A DNA stretch of 64,000 nucleotides from Platanthera guangdongensis (Eukaryota > Streptophyta > Magnoliopsida > Asparagales > Orchidaceae). Location: NCBI GenBank assembly GCA_039583875.1, contig CM077167.1, positions 155,569,545 through 155,633,544 of the forward strand, read 5' to 3'. The notes under the pieces were generated by a model, which worked only from the letters and a program-made list of their open reading frames with translations, was not told the DNA's origin and ran no database searches. The position numbers were made by a program, and so were the translations under genes. Shown in pieces: positions 33,245-44,270 of this stretch. The first letter of the stretch is position 1. The number at the start of each line of letters is the position of its first letter.

Positions 33245-33413
33245 TGTTAGAAAAGCCCAATTAAGGGCCCATGTTTTTCTTCTTTCTCTCTCCTTGTATT
33301 AATCCCACATCATGTATTAGGATTTCTCTCTTCATTCTTCTCCTATATAAGTGTATGTATACTTGTAACTATTTATTAAACAAAGTATATACAAGATTGG
33401 AGCTCTCTTTACA
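33245..33413 (+). repeat. F 5' LTR
   Basis: TGTTAG...TTTACA, 169 bp. Near its 5' end it carries AGCCCA and GGGCCCAT, resembling plant site II (TGGGCY) promoter motifs on the opposite strand. A TATATAAG box lies at about 33344. Confidence 0.92.
33344..33351 (+). promoter_or_regulatory. F 5' LTR TATA box
   Basis: TATATAAG lies about 100 bp inside the LTR and about 65 bp before its end, a usual distance from the U3/R border in plant copia LTRs. The 3' LTR has TATATAAA at the same place. It is predicted from sequence only. Confidence 0.55.
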
Positions 33414-34378
33414 TGGTATCAGAGCCAACCGGTCTCCTCCTTGGGTATCCGGCCTAGCCCAATTCTAGCCGCCTATCTTCTGTGCCTGTCCGCGCGGCCT
33501 CCCCTTGCCACGGCCTCATGCGGCCTCTCTTCTACCCTCCTCCACCTCCACTTCTCTCGTGACTTCCACCTCCTCCTTCCTACCACCTCTCCTTTTATAA
33601 TCTTCTCTCACGTGGGTCCACCTTCTCCTTTCTTTCTCTACCCGCGTTTTCTCTTTGCCTAATCCGCTCGAGTTCTCTAACTCGCGGATTCTTCTCCTGA
33701 CCGCTCTAGTTCTCTAACTCGCGGCTTCTTCTTCTGACCTCTCGGGTTATCTACTCGCGGCCTCTTCTGCTTGCAGCTCGCGTTCTCTCATCGCGAACTT
33801 CTTCCCAGCTACTCGCTGCGACCTGCTCTCCTGGTCGCTGCGACCTGCTCTCCTGGTCGCTGCGACCTGCTCTCCTGGTCGCCGCGACCCGCTCTCCTGG
33901 TCGCTGCGACCTGCCTCCTGCTCGCCGCGACCTGCCTCCTGCTCGCCGCGACCTGCCTCCGGCTCGCCGCGACCTGCCTCCTGCTCGCCGCGACCTGCCT
34001 CCTGCTCGCCGCGACCTGCCTCCTGCTCGCCGCGACCTGCCTCCTGCTCGCCGCGACCTGCCTCCTGTTCGCTGCGACCTGCCTCCTGTTCGCTGCGACC
34101 TGCCTCCTGCTCGCCGCGACCTTCTCTCCTGCTCGCCTCTTACCTTTTCTGCTCGCTGCGATCTTGCCTTCCCGCAGCTAGCGTTCTCCTCTCCGTCCTT
34201 AGCCGCCTCCTGGTCGCGACCTCGTTTGTCGCTGGTGTACCCGCCGAGACCGTGCGGTTATCTTCTCTGCCGGCTTCTCCCTAGTCGCACTTTGGTCGCG
34301 ATCTTCTGATCGCTGGTGTGTCCACCGAGACCGCGAGACTGCCTCTTCTAACCGCCCGGTTTCTTCTGCAGGCCGCGC
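33414..34378 (+). other. F primer site and leader with a 21-bp minisatellite
   Basis: TGGTATCAGAGCC at 33414-33426 is the primer site. The leader to the gag ATG contains a tandem array from about 33826 to 34120. Its unit is 21 bp, CTCGCCGCGACCTGCCTCCTG with small variants, and there are roughly 14 copies, the first ones as GGTCGCTGCGACCTGCTCTCC. The array is open in one frame (33771-34181), giving a repeated ATCLLLA peptide, but this is a by-product of the repeat length and I do not call it a gene. Confidence 0.85.
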
Positions 34379-35420
34379 ATGGCTTTCGATACTTCCGCTG
34401 CAACTTCTGCTCCACCCGCCCGTGCGGCTGCCCCGGCTTCTGAACTCCTTGATGAGTTACAGATTACTACCATCTCCCTAACTGACAAAAGGAATTTCGT
34501 TGAGTGGGTTCACTCGGTTTGCCGTGTTCTGCAGACGAAGGGTCTTCTTCACCACTTGACCCGCGCTACTCCAACTGCTCCCTCCGATGACTGGCTTCGC
34601 GATGATGGTCGGGTCCAGTCCTGGCTTCTCAACTCTATGGATCCCGAGCCCTACAGGATGGCCATGTATCATGACACGGCTAAGTCCATGTGGGAGGAGC
34701 TTCACGCTTTTTACTCTGGCCATGACAGCCTACAGCACCTATATGATATCATTTCCGACCTTCAGAATCTTACCCCGAGTGCTCCTGGTGATATGCTTTC
34801 CTTCGTGGCTAAAGCCAAGAGTTTGGCAGAGGCTTGGATTCAACATCAGCCTCCTACTACCGATCTAACCACTCAACGAAACCAGAAAGAAGCTGTCGCC
34901 ATCGCCATGATGATGTCTCGAGTTCCTCCACACCTGCATAGTATTCGGGCCCAGATTCTCTCATCCGCCACAACTCTTTCCCTGTCTGATGTCTGCTCCA
35001 TGCTGCTTAAAGTCACGTCTCCCTTTGAGGCTCCTCCTGTTTTTGCCCTGACTCTTCTTCAGCAGCCTCTCCTTTCGACCCCTTCTCCTCGTGGATCTTC
35101 CACTCGGGGGGGGGGGGATCCCGTCTCGGGAACGAGGACGTGGTGGTCGCTCTTCTATGAAATGCACCTACTGTGGTCGGGATAAGCATCTTGAAGGTAC
35201 CTGCTATCGCAAGCATGACTTACCTCCTCATCTTGCTGCTACTATATCTGCTGCTCCACCTCCTACCGCGTCTCCTGCCACTGATCCAGCTACTACTACC
35301 CGCCAAGACATCGACGAGCTCCGCATCCAACTTCAACAGCTTCAGGGTGCCCTTAGCCGCTCCTCCGGCTCTGTTGCATCCTCTTCTGCGGAAGGTATAA
35401 CCTGTCTCTCTCATAATCCT
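34379..35420 (+). pseudogene. F gag (frameshifted in a G run)
   Basis: From ATG 34379, Gag reads ELLDELQITTISLTDKRNFV, then VQSWLLNSMDPEPYRMAMYH, then HDSLQHLYDIISDLQ, as in UBN2-type copia capsids. A run of 12 G at 35106-35117 shifts the frame. The reading continues in the next frame with SRERGRGGRSSMKCTYCGRD and the zinc knuckle CTYCGRDKHLEGTC, whose usual Gly is Lys. A DIDELRIQLQQLQG coiled-coil segment follows. Gag builds the virus-like particle and binds element RNA. The N-terminal 230 residues are intact. Confidence 0.9.
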
Positions 35421-38400
35421 TCTGGATCGTTGATTCCGACGCCACTCATCATATTACTTCCCAGAAGCCCACAACGTACCTACAGACACCTCATCCTGCT
35501 TGCATCACTGTGGCCAACGGTGACACCGTACCAGTCTCTGGCTCCGCCGCTCTTCAGCTTACGCCACACCTTTTTCTTTCCTCGGTTCTTCACATTCCGG
35601 GGTCTCCTTTCAATTTATTATCTGTTAGTCGTCTCACACATGACCTTGATTGTTGCATTACCTTTTCACCTTCTTCATTTCTTATGCAGGATCGCCGCAC
35701 CCGGAGTACCATTGGTAAGGGACAGCTGATGAATGGGGTGTACATCTTGGATCTCCCACCTACTCTTCTCTCCACCGTCTCCACTGTTGATTGACATCAC
35801 CACCTTGGGCATGCTCCCCGTCCGGTTCTCAAGCGGGCTCTTCCTGTTGTTTCTCTCCGGGAGTTCTCTTGTGAATCTTGTATCTACGACAAAAAACATC
35901 GTTCCTCTTTCCCCCTCTGCCTGCACCCGGAGTAGTACTTCTTTATCTTTAGTTCATTCTAATGTATGGGGTCCTTATAGGGTCCCCAGTATTTTTGGCT
36001 TTCACTATTTTGTCACGTTCATTGACGATTACTCATGTACCACGTGACTCTATTTATTATATGATCACACTGAACTTACTTCCGTGTTTCGCGCCTTTTT
36101 ACTTGAGATGCGTACGCAGTTCGCCACCCCCTCAAAGTACTTCGCACTGATAATGCTCGCGAGTATACGGGTCGCACCTTCTCCAATCTCTGCACCGAAT
36201 TTGGTGTCATCCATCAAACTTCATGTGCGTATACCCCTCAGCAAAACGGGGTGGCGGAACGCAAAAATCGCCATCTTCTCGATGTTGTGCGCTCCCTTAT
36301 GTTTCAAATGCACGTTCCAACCAAATATTGGAACTTTGCTGTTTCCACCGCCTGTCATCTCATCAACCGCCTTCCCTCGTCTGTGCTTAATTTTGCCTCA
36401 CCCATCCAACTCCTCTCTCCCTCCATCAACCTTACCTCTCTCACACCGCGGATCTTCGGGTGTGTTTGCTATGTCCACCTTCTTGGTCCTCCTGCCGACA
36501 AACTTGCTCCTCGGGCCGCCAAGTATATGATTGTTGGCTACTCCCGCACTCAAAAGGGGTACGTCTGCTACTCTCCTTCTGATGGAAAGCTGGTTGTTTC
36601 TGCGGATGCCACTTTCTGCGAAGACCAACCCTTCCACTTACCTAACACCACCTCGTCTTCTGTTCCCTCCATTCCTCGGCCTGCCGTCCCGGTCACGTCA
36701 TCTTTGCCGTCCTCTCCCCACGTTCCTCCTCGGGTTCCTCCACCACTTATCCGTGTCTACTCTCGTCGCCCATCCAATGATGCTCCTGTGACTCAGCTCC
36801 CCGCTACCAGCGATACCTCGACTACGGCAGATCCCGCTCCCGTCTCTACAGCTCATCCCTTGGCCAACTACGTCTCTCTACATCGGCTGACGCCGCCTCT
36901 CTACGCATTTGCCACCTCTCTTTCCTCTATTTCTGTACCTAACACTGTGCAGGAGGCGCTTCAACACCCAGGGTGGCGGGCCGCTATGAATGATGAAATG
37001 TGGGCTCTCTAGGCTAACCAGACCTGGGATCTGGTTCCTCTTCCTGCATGCCACACCTCTGTTAGCTGCAAATGGGTCTTTGTCATTAAACATGCGGCGG
37101 ATGGCACTGTCGACCGTCTGAAGGCCGCCTCGTGGCCCGGGTCTTTACTCAACAACATGGCCTTGATTACGAGAAAACCTTCTCTCCCGTGGCGAAATTG
37201 AACACGGTCTGCGTTCTTCTCTCCTTGGCTGTTCATCGTCACTGACCCCTTTATCAGCTGGATATTAAGAATGCCTTCCTCAACGACGATCTCCAGGAGA
37301 CAGTTTACATGCAACAACCTCCCGGGTTTGAGACCACGGGGGAGTCTTTGGTATGTCACCTTCGGAAATCCATTTATGGTCTCAAACAGTCCCTGCGTGC
37401 GTGGTTTGAAAAATTTAGTAAGGTGGTTTGTGCTAGTGGCTTCACTCGGAGCTCGGCTGATTTTTCTCTCTTCACCCGACACCGGTCAACCGGGGCTGTG
37501 ATTCTTTTGGTCTACATTGATGATATCCTGATTACTGGCGATGACACGACAGAAATACAACAGATCAAGGAACAGTTAAATTTCGCCTTTCAGACCAAAG
37601 ATTTGGGCAACCTTCGGTACTTTCTTGGGCTCGAGGTCGCACGACGCTCTGATGGTATTGTGTTATCACAAAGGAAGTACTGTATAAACTTCCTTCATGA
37701 TGCAGGTTATTCTGGGTGCAAACCTACGGAGACTCCTATGGACTCCAATCACAAGCTCTCGGCCCATAGCTCTGACTCTGACAAGCTGCTTACAAATCCG
37801 GAATATTACAGACGCTTGGTTGGGAAACTGATCTACCTTACGGTGACTCGACCGGACATCTCGTTTGCTGTGGGTGTTGTGAATCAGTTCATGCACGCTC
37901 CTCGGACATCTCATCTTCAAGCTATCGAGCGCATCCTTCGATATCTCAAGATCGCCCCCGGACAAGGGCTTGTGTACAAACCATCCACATTTCTATCTCT
38001 TGTCGCGTATTCTGACGCTGACTATGCATGATCTATTGATGATAGACGCTCCACAACTGGGTTCTGTACTTACTTTGGTGGACACCTGATAACTTGGCGT
38101 AGCAAGAAACAGACTGTGGTTGCGCGTTCTTTTGCTGAAGCCGAGTACCGGGCTATGACTGTTGTTGTTTCTGAGCTAATCTGGCTTGAAGGCCTTCTGG
38201 GAGACTTGGGTGTTCGTCTCTCATTTCCGACAACCTTATTTTGTGACAGTCAGACAACAATTCATATTGCCAAGAATCCGGTCTTTCACGAACGCACAAA
38301 TCATATCGAAGTTGACTGTCACTTTATCCGGGAAAAGGTACAGTCAAAGAAGATAGATTTGGAGCATGTTCCTACTGCCGACCAAGTTGCGGACATCCTG

Positions 38401-38505
38401 ACGAAAGCTCTCTCTAGGCCGCTATACTACCAGTTTCTATCCAAGCTTGGTGCCTACGACTTGTACGCTCCAGCTTGCGGGGGAGTGTTAGAAAAGCCCA
38501 ATTAA
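35421..38505 (+). pseudogene. F pol: protease, integrase, RT and RNase H, frameshifted
   Basis: Protease has WIVDSDATHHIT (about 35425-35460), where the catalytic DSG is DSD. The zinc segment has CESCIYDKKHR. Integrase shows LVHSNVWGPYR (first Asp changed to Asn), RTDNAREYTGRTF (second Asp kept) and NGVAERKNRHLLDVV with Glu. RT has KWVFVIKHAADG, LDIKNAFLNDDL and YIDDILITGDD (about 37513), with Val changed to Ile. RNase H has YSDADYA, SFAEAEYRAM and FCDSQTTIHIAKN. Stops or frameshifts occur near 35795, 36045, 37010, 37130, 37240 and 38029. The final frame runs through the polypurine tract into the 3' LTR and stops at 38503-38505. Confidence 0.92.
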
Positions 38506-38654
38506 GGGCCCATATTTTTCTTCTTTCTCTCTCCTTGTATTAGTCCCACATCATGTATTAGGATTTCTCTCTTCATTCTTCTCCTATATAAATGTATGTA
38601 TACTTGTAACTATTTATTAAGCAAAGTATATACAAGATTGGAGCTCTCTTTACA
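38486..38654 (+). repeat. F 3' LTR
   Basis: 169 bp, with four differences from 33245-33413. It supplies the last seven codons of the pol reading frame. Confidence 0.93.
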
Positions 38655-38659
38655 AAGAT

Positions 38660-39534
38660 GAAGATGAAATGAAGTCTTGAACAGTTGAACGTAGCTCTCT
38701 CCGTGCTGTTGGATTCAAACAAAAAACAACATTTTGGGGGATCCGTGGTTCCAAATTGAAGTTATTTTGGCACAAAAAAATAACGTTTACGTTGTTTTAA
38801 AAATGCAAAAAATGCAACGGAGAAAAAAAATCCCCAAACTGGCGGAGTCTTAAAATATATTATTCAGTAAAAAAAGCACTATGCTTTGCAGGAAATACTG
38901 GGAATATAAGAAATATTAGTTGACAAAAGATAGGGCAATGACGACAAAGGATCCATATAGCCGACCCCACTATAGTGGGATAAAGGCTTGAATGTTGTTA
39001 AAAGAAATATTAGTTGAAGTAATTATTTTGTATTGAGGTTGTCTTCTTGAATATTAAAGGGGAGAAATTAAATAAGAAGTTGTTCTATGTCTCTTCCAAA
39101 ATATATTAAACGCAAGGGAAGAACCTTGACACTACCATCAATCATTCTCCACCATCATTGCCCTCCGTCTCCCATGACTCTCAGATGTCGCCACCAAGAA
39201 AGCCATAGTTGAGCCCCTTTATCACCGTCAATTCAGTCGCCCATTGCCAGAATTCTGAGGAGACTGATAACCTCGGGGGAAGAATTAGAAGAGGTTTCAC
39301 TACCTTTTTCTTGTATCATTGAATGTTGAAGAATATTCTTGAAATACTTCTTTACTGATAATTTAAAATCGAGAATCTTAGAAAGACCAATAATCCTATT
39401 CTATCTCATCTAACTCCTTATTGCTGGTTTCCTACTGTAACGATAAGAGCTAGGTCTGATCACCTAGAGATTGTATTTGTCAACAATCTATACTATATGG
39501 AATTTCTGTTGGATGTTGAGTACACGGCTCATTA
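38660..39534. other. Intron DNA between F and G, with a LINE/SINE tail
   Basis: No gene seen. At about 38938-39000 there is GACGACAAAGGATCCATATA, then GCCGACCCCACTATAGTGGG and AAGGCTTG. The same words recur at 50600-50650, followed there by a TTG repeat. They look like the 3' end of an RTE-type LINE or an Au-like SINE that shares it. The last bases GATAT (39535-39539) are the left TSD of G. Confidence 0.55.
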
Positions 39535-39539
39535 GATAT

Positions 39540-39723
39540 TGTAGAAATGGAGAAAGCCAACCTTGTATATATGTCCACTTGGTACAAATACAAAGAATGA
39601 GTACATATATATAGATGAGAGAAAGAGGGAGAAAAGTCCTATACACAATGTGGGACTAAAGAGAGGAGAGAAAAACAATAAATGCTATACAAATGAGCCT
39701 AGTTTAAGTGAGCTTTTCCAACA
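39540..39723 (-). repeat. G 3' LTR
   Basis: TGTAGAAATGG...TTCCAACA, 184 bp. The two GGGC motifs near its right end both read GAGC. The PPT CTTGCGGGGGAG (-) adjoins at 39724. Confidence 0.93.
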
Positions 39724-41467
39724 CTCCCCCGCAAGCTGGAGCGTATAGGTCATATGCACCCAGCTTGGACAAACACTGGTAGAACAGGGTGCTTGATAAG
39801 ACCTTTGTGAGGATGTCGGCAACTTGATCAGTTCCTGGAACATGCTTCAATTCAAGTTTCTTCAATTGAACCTTCTCACGAACAAAGTGACAGTCAACCT
39901 CGATATGTTTTGTGCGCTCATGAAACACCAGATTCTTTGCGATGTGTATGGCGGCTTGACTATCACAAAATAGAACAGCAGAGGAGGGGAGTTTTACTCC
40001 TAGGTCAGTAAGGAGACTTTCAAGCCATGTGAGTTCTGAGACAACCGAGGCCATCGATCGGTATTCAGCTTCTGCAGAGGAACGGGCTACCACAGCCTGT
40101 TTCTTACTCTTCCATGTAATAAGATGACCACCAAAATAAGTACAGAACCCACTAGTTGATCTTCGATCGTCCAGGGAACCCGCATAGTCGGCATCAGAAT
40201 AGGCAACCAATGCGGGAGCAGAGTCAGAGGTTTTGTAAACCAGCCCTTGACCCGGAGCTCCCTTAAGGTATCGAATAATCCGTTCAACCGCTTGAAGATG
40301 AGAAGCCCGGGGGGCATGCATGAACCGACTGACAACCCCAACTGCAAATGATATATACGGCCTCGTGACTGTTAGATAGATCAACTTTCCCACAAGGCGT
40401 CGATAGTATTCCGGGTTTGGAAGCAGCAAATCGCCATCCGAAGCATGAGCGCATAGTTTGTGATTTGCCTTCATCGGGGTACAAGCTGACTTGCAACCAG
40501 ACTGACCAGCATCTTTGAGAAGATCGAGACAGTACTTTCGTTGGGAGAGCACCAACCCGTCCGGCCGCCGGGCAATCTCGAGACCCAGGAAGTAGCGAAG
40601 TTTCCCCAGGTCTTTAGTTTGAAAAACAGTACTCAGATGTTGTTTGACGTCTTGAATCCCCTTTGAGTCATCCCCAGTGAGAAGGATGTCATCAACATAA
40701 ACCAACAGAAGGACGGTGCCAGTGGCCCGGTGTCGGGTAAAAAGGGAGAAATCTGCAGAACTCCGAGTGAACCCCATGTCCCGAACCACCTTGCTAAACT
40801 TGTCAAACCACGCCCGAGGGGACTGTTTGAGACCATAAATTGACTTTTTGAGAAGACATACCCGAGACTCCCCCGTGGTCTCAAACCCGGGCGGTTGGCG
40901 CATGTAGACGGTTTCCTGAAGGTCACCATTTAAAAAGGCGTTCTTGATGTCGAGCTGATGAAGGGGCCAGTGGCGGTGCACCGCGACGGAGAGAAGAACG
41001 CGGACAGTGTTGAGCTTGGCCACCGGAGAGAAGGTTTCCTCATAATCGAGGCCCTCCTGTTGTGTGAAGCCACGGGCCACAAGACGGGCCTTTAGTCGGG
41101 CAATAGTGCCATCCGGAGCATGCTTGATGACGAACACCCATTTACACCCAACAGAGTGCTGACCGGGAGGTAAGGGAACCAAGACCCAGGTCTGGTTGGC
41201 CCAGAGGGCCGTCATTTCTTCGTCCATGGCAGCCCGCCAGCCAGGATGGTGAAGCGCCTCCTGCAAAGAGTTAGGGACCGAAACAGAGGATAATGAGGTG
41301 GCAAAGTGAAGAAGAGAGAGAGAGAGGCGATGGAGAGAGACGTAATTCGCCATTGGATGAGCGGTAGAGACGGGAGCCGGAGCAGCAGGGAGCAGAGCAC
41401 CAGAGGGCGAAGCCGACTGCAGAGGGGCAACGGGATGAGGAGAGCGACGAGAGTAGACCCGGATAAC
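39704..41467 (-). pseudogene. G RT and RNase H (domain frame intact; polyprotein broken)
   Basis: An uninterrupted frame of 549 codons (ATG 41353) contains the whole RT and RNase H. From that Met: KWVFVIKH at about 71-78, QLDIKNAFLNGD (first catalytic Asp at about 135), YVDDILLTGDD with YVDD at about 219-222, YFLGLEIARR, then RNase H with YSDADYAGSLDDRRSTSGF, SSAEAEY, FCDSQAAIHIAKN and TDQVADILTK. All key residues are present. Upstream, the linker (VIRVYSRRS-type) is joined by a deletion to integrase and lies in another frame, so normal Gag-Pol translation cannot reach it. The frame ends inside the 3' LTR at 39704. Confidence 0.93.
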
Positions 41468-43149
41468 CGGGGAAGTTCAGAGCGATCCCGAAGGAGATAT
41501 AACCACGTCATGCGAGAGTAATCATCAATAAAAGTAAGAAAATACCGATAGTCAGAAATACTAGTAAATTTGTACGGACCCCATATATCGGAGTGTACTA
41601 AAATAAAAGGAGCGGAGCTCCGAGTACAATGAGGAGGAAACGATGAACGGGACTGTTTGCCCAAAATACATGTGTCGCAGCGAAAAGCAGGGAGAGTAAC
41701 ATCAGGAAGAGCCTTCCGGAGGACTGGAAGAGGAGCATGTCCCAGACGGCGATGCCAATCCGAAGAGGAGATAGATGCGAGGACAGTGGGAGAGTCGTCA
41801 AGAAGATAGAGCCCATTCTGCAGCCGTCCTCTACCAATGATAGTCCGCGTCTGCTGATCCTGTATGAGAAAAGAAGAAGAAGTAAATGTCACGGAGTAAT
41901 TAGAATCAGTAGTAAGGCAACCAACAGAGAGTAAATTGAAAGGAGAGCCCGGAACATGTAGAGCCGAGCGTAGGAGGAGAGAAGAGGTGAGAGAAATATC
42001 AGCACATCCAGAGACGGGAACCGATGCCCCATTAGCGACAGTAATGTACTTCGGGTGAGGTGAAGACAAGTACTGAGGTGGCCTAACAGAGGTGATATGA
42101 TGAGTGACACCAGAATCAAGGATCCAGCGCGTGCCAGAGGATAGGCAGGCGATACCTTCATTGGAGATAGAGGCAGCAGAGGCAACCGAGGCAGGCGGAC
42201 GACTGAGCAAGCCATGAAGATGCTGGAGCTGAAGACGAACCTCGTCGAGATCAGTACGAGAGAAGGCAGAGTCGGTAGTAGCAGCAGAGGCTTGCGGACG
42301 AGGAGGCCGGCCATGTTTGCGATAGCATGTGGCCTCAAGATGACCATCTTTACCGCAGAACGAGCACTTATGCCTAGACCGGCCACCTCGACCCCGGCCG
42401 CGAGAGTCAGAGCGGCCACCACGGGCAGAAAAGGGAAGAGGCAATAAGCGAGCTGGTGCCTGTTGAACAAGAGCCGAAGAAGGAAGTCCGGGAACATCCG
42501 GAGGCGGTGAGACTTTGAGAAGCATTGAGCACACATCAGAAAAAGATGGTGTAACGGTAGAGGAGAAGATGTGAGCCCGGACACTGTGAAGATGAGGTGG
42601 TACCCGGGCCATCATCATGGCGATACCCACAGCTTCCTTTTGGGTACGTTGAGCAGCGAGATCTAAAGTGGGAGGCTGATGGTGGATCCAAGCCTCAACC
42701 AGAGACCGGGCCTGAGCAACAAAGGATGTCAGGTCGGTTGCGCCACTGCTATCAAGGACCTGGAGAGCAGTGATGATATCATATAGATGTTGGAGACTAT
42801 CCTTGCCCGAGTAGAGGGTGTGGAGCTCGTCCCACATGCCTTTGGCCGTCTCATGATACATGGCCAGGCGATAAGATTCGCCATCAAGAGAGTTGAGAAG
42901 CCAAGTCTGCACACGCCCATCATTGCGTAACCATTCCTCAGTAGGGATACCGATAACGGTCTGAGTCAAGTGATGAAGGAACCCCTTTGACTGAAGGACA
43001 CGACGAACCGAGTGTGCCCATTCCACAAAGTTCTTCTTGCCAGTGAGCGAAATTGTAGTGATCCGAAGCTCGTCGCGGACTTCCTGGAGAGAGGCCGCGC
43101 GTTCAGGAGGAGGAACTGCCGTGCCGACTGAGTCCGCAGATGTAGACAT
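41468..43149 (-). CDS. G gag, protease and integrase N-terminus (open, truncated)
   Basis: Start chosen at 43149 (MSTSADSVGT), which aligns with the gag start of F; an upstream ATG at 43296 extends only into leader repeats. Gag has ELRITTISLTGKKNFVEWAH, YSGKDSLQHLYDIITALQ and the zinc knuckle CSFCGKDGHLEATC. Protease has WILDSGVTHHIT (the usual DSGAT is DSGVT). The HHCC site has HRRLGHAPLPVLRKALPD and CDTCILGKQ. Integrase has VHSDIWGPYK and TFIDDYSRMTWLY with the first Asp. At about 41470 the frame passes DRSELP and enters linker sequence out of phase, ending at 41212. About 670 bp present in H (about 61305-61977) are missing here. Gag and protease may be functional. Confidence 0.9.
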
Positions 43150-44081
43150 GGGGGCGACCTGGAGGAGTAGAGGAAGCGGAAAGACAGCGGACTGGAAGAG
43201 GTCGCGGCGAGCTGGAGGAGGCCGCGGCGAGCTGGAGGAGACCGCGGCGGACTGGAGGAGGCAGCGGCGGACTGGAGGAAGCCGCGTTGTGCACAAAGGT
43301 GCTCAGCAAGGAGCGGACTGGAGGAGGCAGCGGCGGACTGGAGGAGGCCGCGGTGAGCACAGACGCTCAGCAAGGAGCGGACCAAGAGAGGCCGCGGCGG
43401 ATTGAAGAGGCCTAGGCGGACTGGATCAGATCGCGGCGGGCTGGATCAGACCGCAGCGGACTGGAGCGAGCTGAGAAGAGAGGACAAGCCGGGGAAGCAA
43501 GAGAGCGACCGCAGCGGGCTGGACCAGTCCGCAAGACTGAAAGAACGCAGAGAGGTGAGCCCGCGACGGACAGAGAAAAGAACTTGGCCGCCTGAAGAGG
43601 AAGGAGAGCAGCCGCAAGCAGGGGAGAAGTGCGGACAGAAGGAGGCCGCTGCGCTTACGACGGACGAAGGAGACCAAGAAGAGGAGGCGAATACCGAGTT
43701 CGCAGCGGACAGAAGGAGACCGAGGGATCGAGGTCGCCGAGGTCGCGCCGGACAAGAAGAGGCCGCAGCGGACTAGGGGAAGCAGTGGACCCCACAGGAT
43801 GGCTATAAAGAGGGGGCCAGAGGAGGAAGGAAGAGGAGGGAAGAGAAGTGGTTCCACGGGAGGAGAGGAAGCGGTCTGGACAAGGGAGGCCGCAGGTGTG
43901 ATGCGACTAGAAGTTGCGGACACACACACGCAGGCCGCAGAGATCGCAGGCCGCAGGGCGGATAGGAAAGGGAGTCCGCACTAGAAGTTGCGGACACACA
44001 CACGCAGGCCGCAGAGATCGCAGGCCGCAGGGCGGATAGGAAACGGAGTCCGCAGGAGTCCGTAACCTGGCTCTGATACCA
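43150..44081 (-). other. G leader with a 74-bp tandem duplication and primer site
   Basis: GGCTCTGATACCA at 44069-44081 is the primer site on -. The leader is rich in GCGGACTGGAGGAGGC-type words (43190-43360), and 43907-43980 is repeated at 43981-44054 with one difference (AAAGG against AAACG). ORFs on both strands here reflect composition. Confidence 0.85.
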
Positions 44082-44265
44082 TGTAGAAATGGAGAAAGCC
44101 AACCTTGTATATATGTCCACTTGGTACAAATACAAAGAATGAGTACATATATATAGATGAGAGAAAGAGGGAGAAAAGTCCTATACACAATGTGGGACTA
44201 AAGAGAGGAGAGAAAAACAATAAATGCTATACAAATGGGCCTAGTTTAAGTGGGCTTTTCCAACA
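44082..44265 (-). repeat. G 5' LTR
   Basis: 184 bp, with two differences from 39540-39723. It keeps TGGGCC and TGGGCT near its right end. Confidence 0.93.
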
Positions 44266-44270
44266 GATAT

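Larger units (their letters stand above)
33245..38654 (+). mobile_element. F: full-length Ty1/copia element on +
   Basis: Two 169-bp LTRs (33245-33413, 38486-38654) differ at only four positions by eye. A perfect TSD AAGAT lies at 33240-33244 and 38655-38659. The order is primer site, repetitive leader, gag, protease, integrase, RT, RNase H and polypurine tract (CTTGCGGGGGAG). It is a recent insertion in an eIF2B-epsilon intron and in the sense direction of that gene. The coding region has several frameshifts and stops, so it is not autonomous. Confidence 0.95.
39540..44265 (-). mobile_element. G: young Ty1/copia element on -, lacking the integrase core
   Basis: Two 184-bp LTRs (39540-39723, 44082-44265) differ at only two positions by eye. 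The TSD GATAT is perfect at 39535-39539 and 44266-44270. On - it has primer site, leader, an open gag-protease-integrase N-terminus, a deletion, and an open RT-RNase H. The second catalytic Asp and the Glu of integrase are gone. By LTR divergence it is the youngest element here. It lies antisense to eIF2B-epsilon in its second intron of the window. Confidence 0.95.

Noticed and set aside
33771..34181. 136-codon ORF encoding repeated ATCLLLA
   Set aside because: It is produced by a 21-bp minisatellite in the leader of F, whose unit length is divisible by three.
35091..35120. Programmed ribosomal frameshift in F gag
   Set aside because: The switch coincides with a G12 homopolymer and F has many other frameshifts, so a slippage mutation is the simpler reading.
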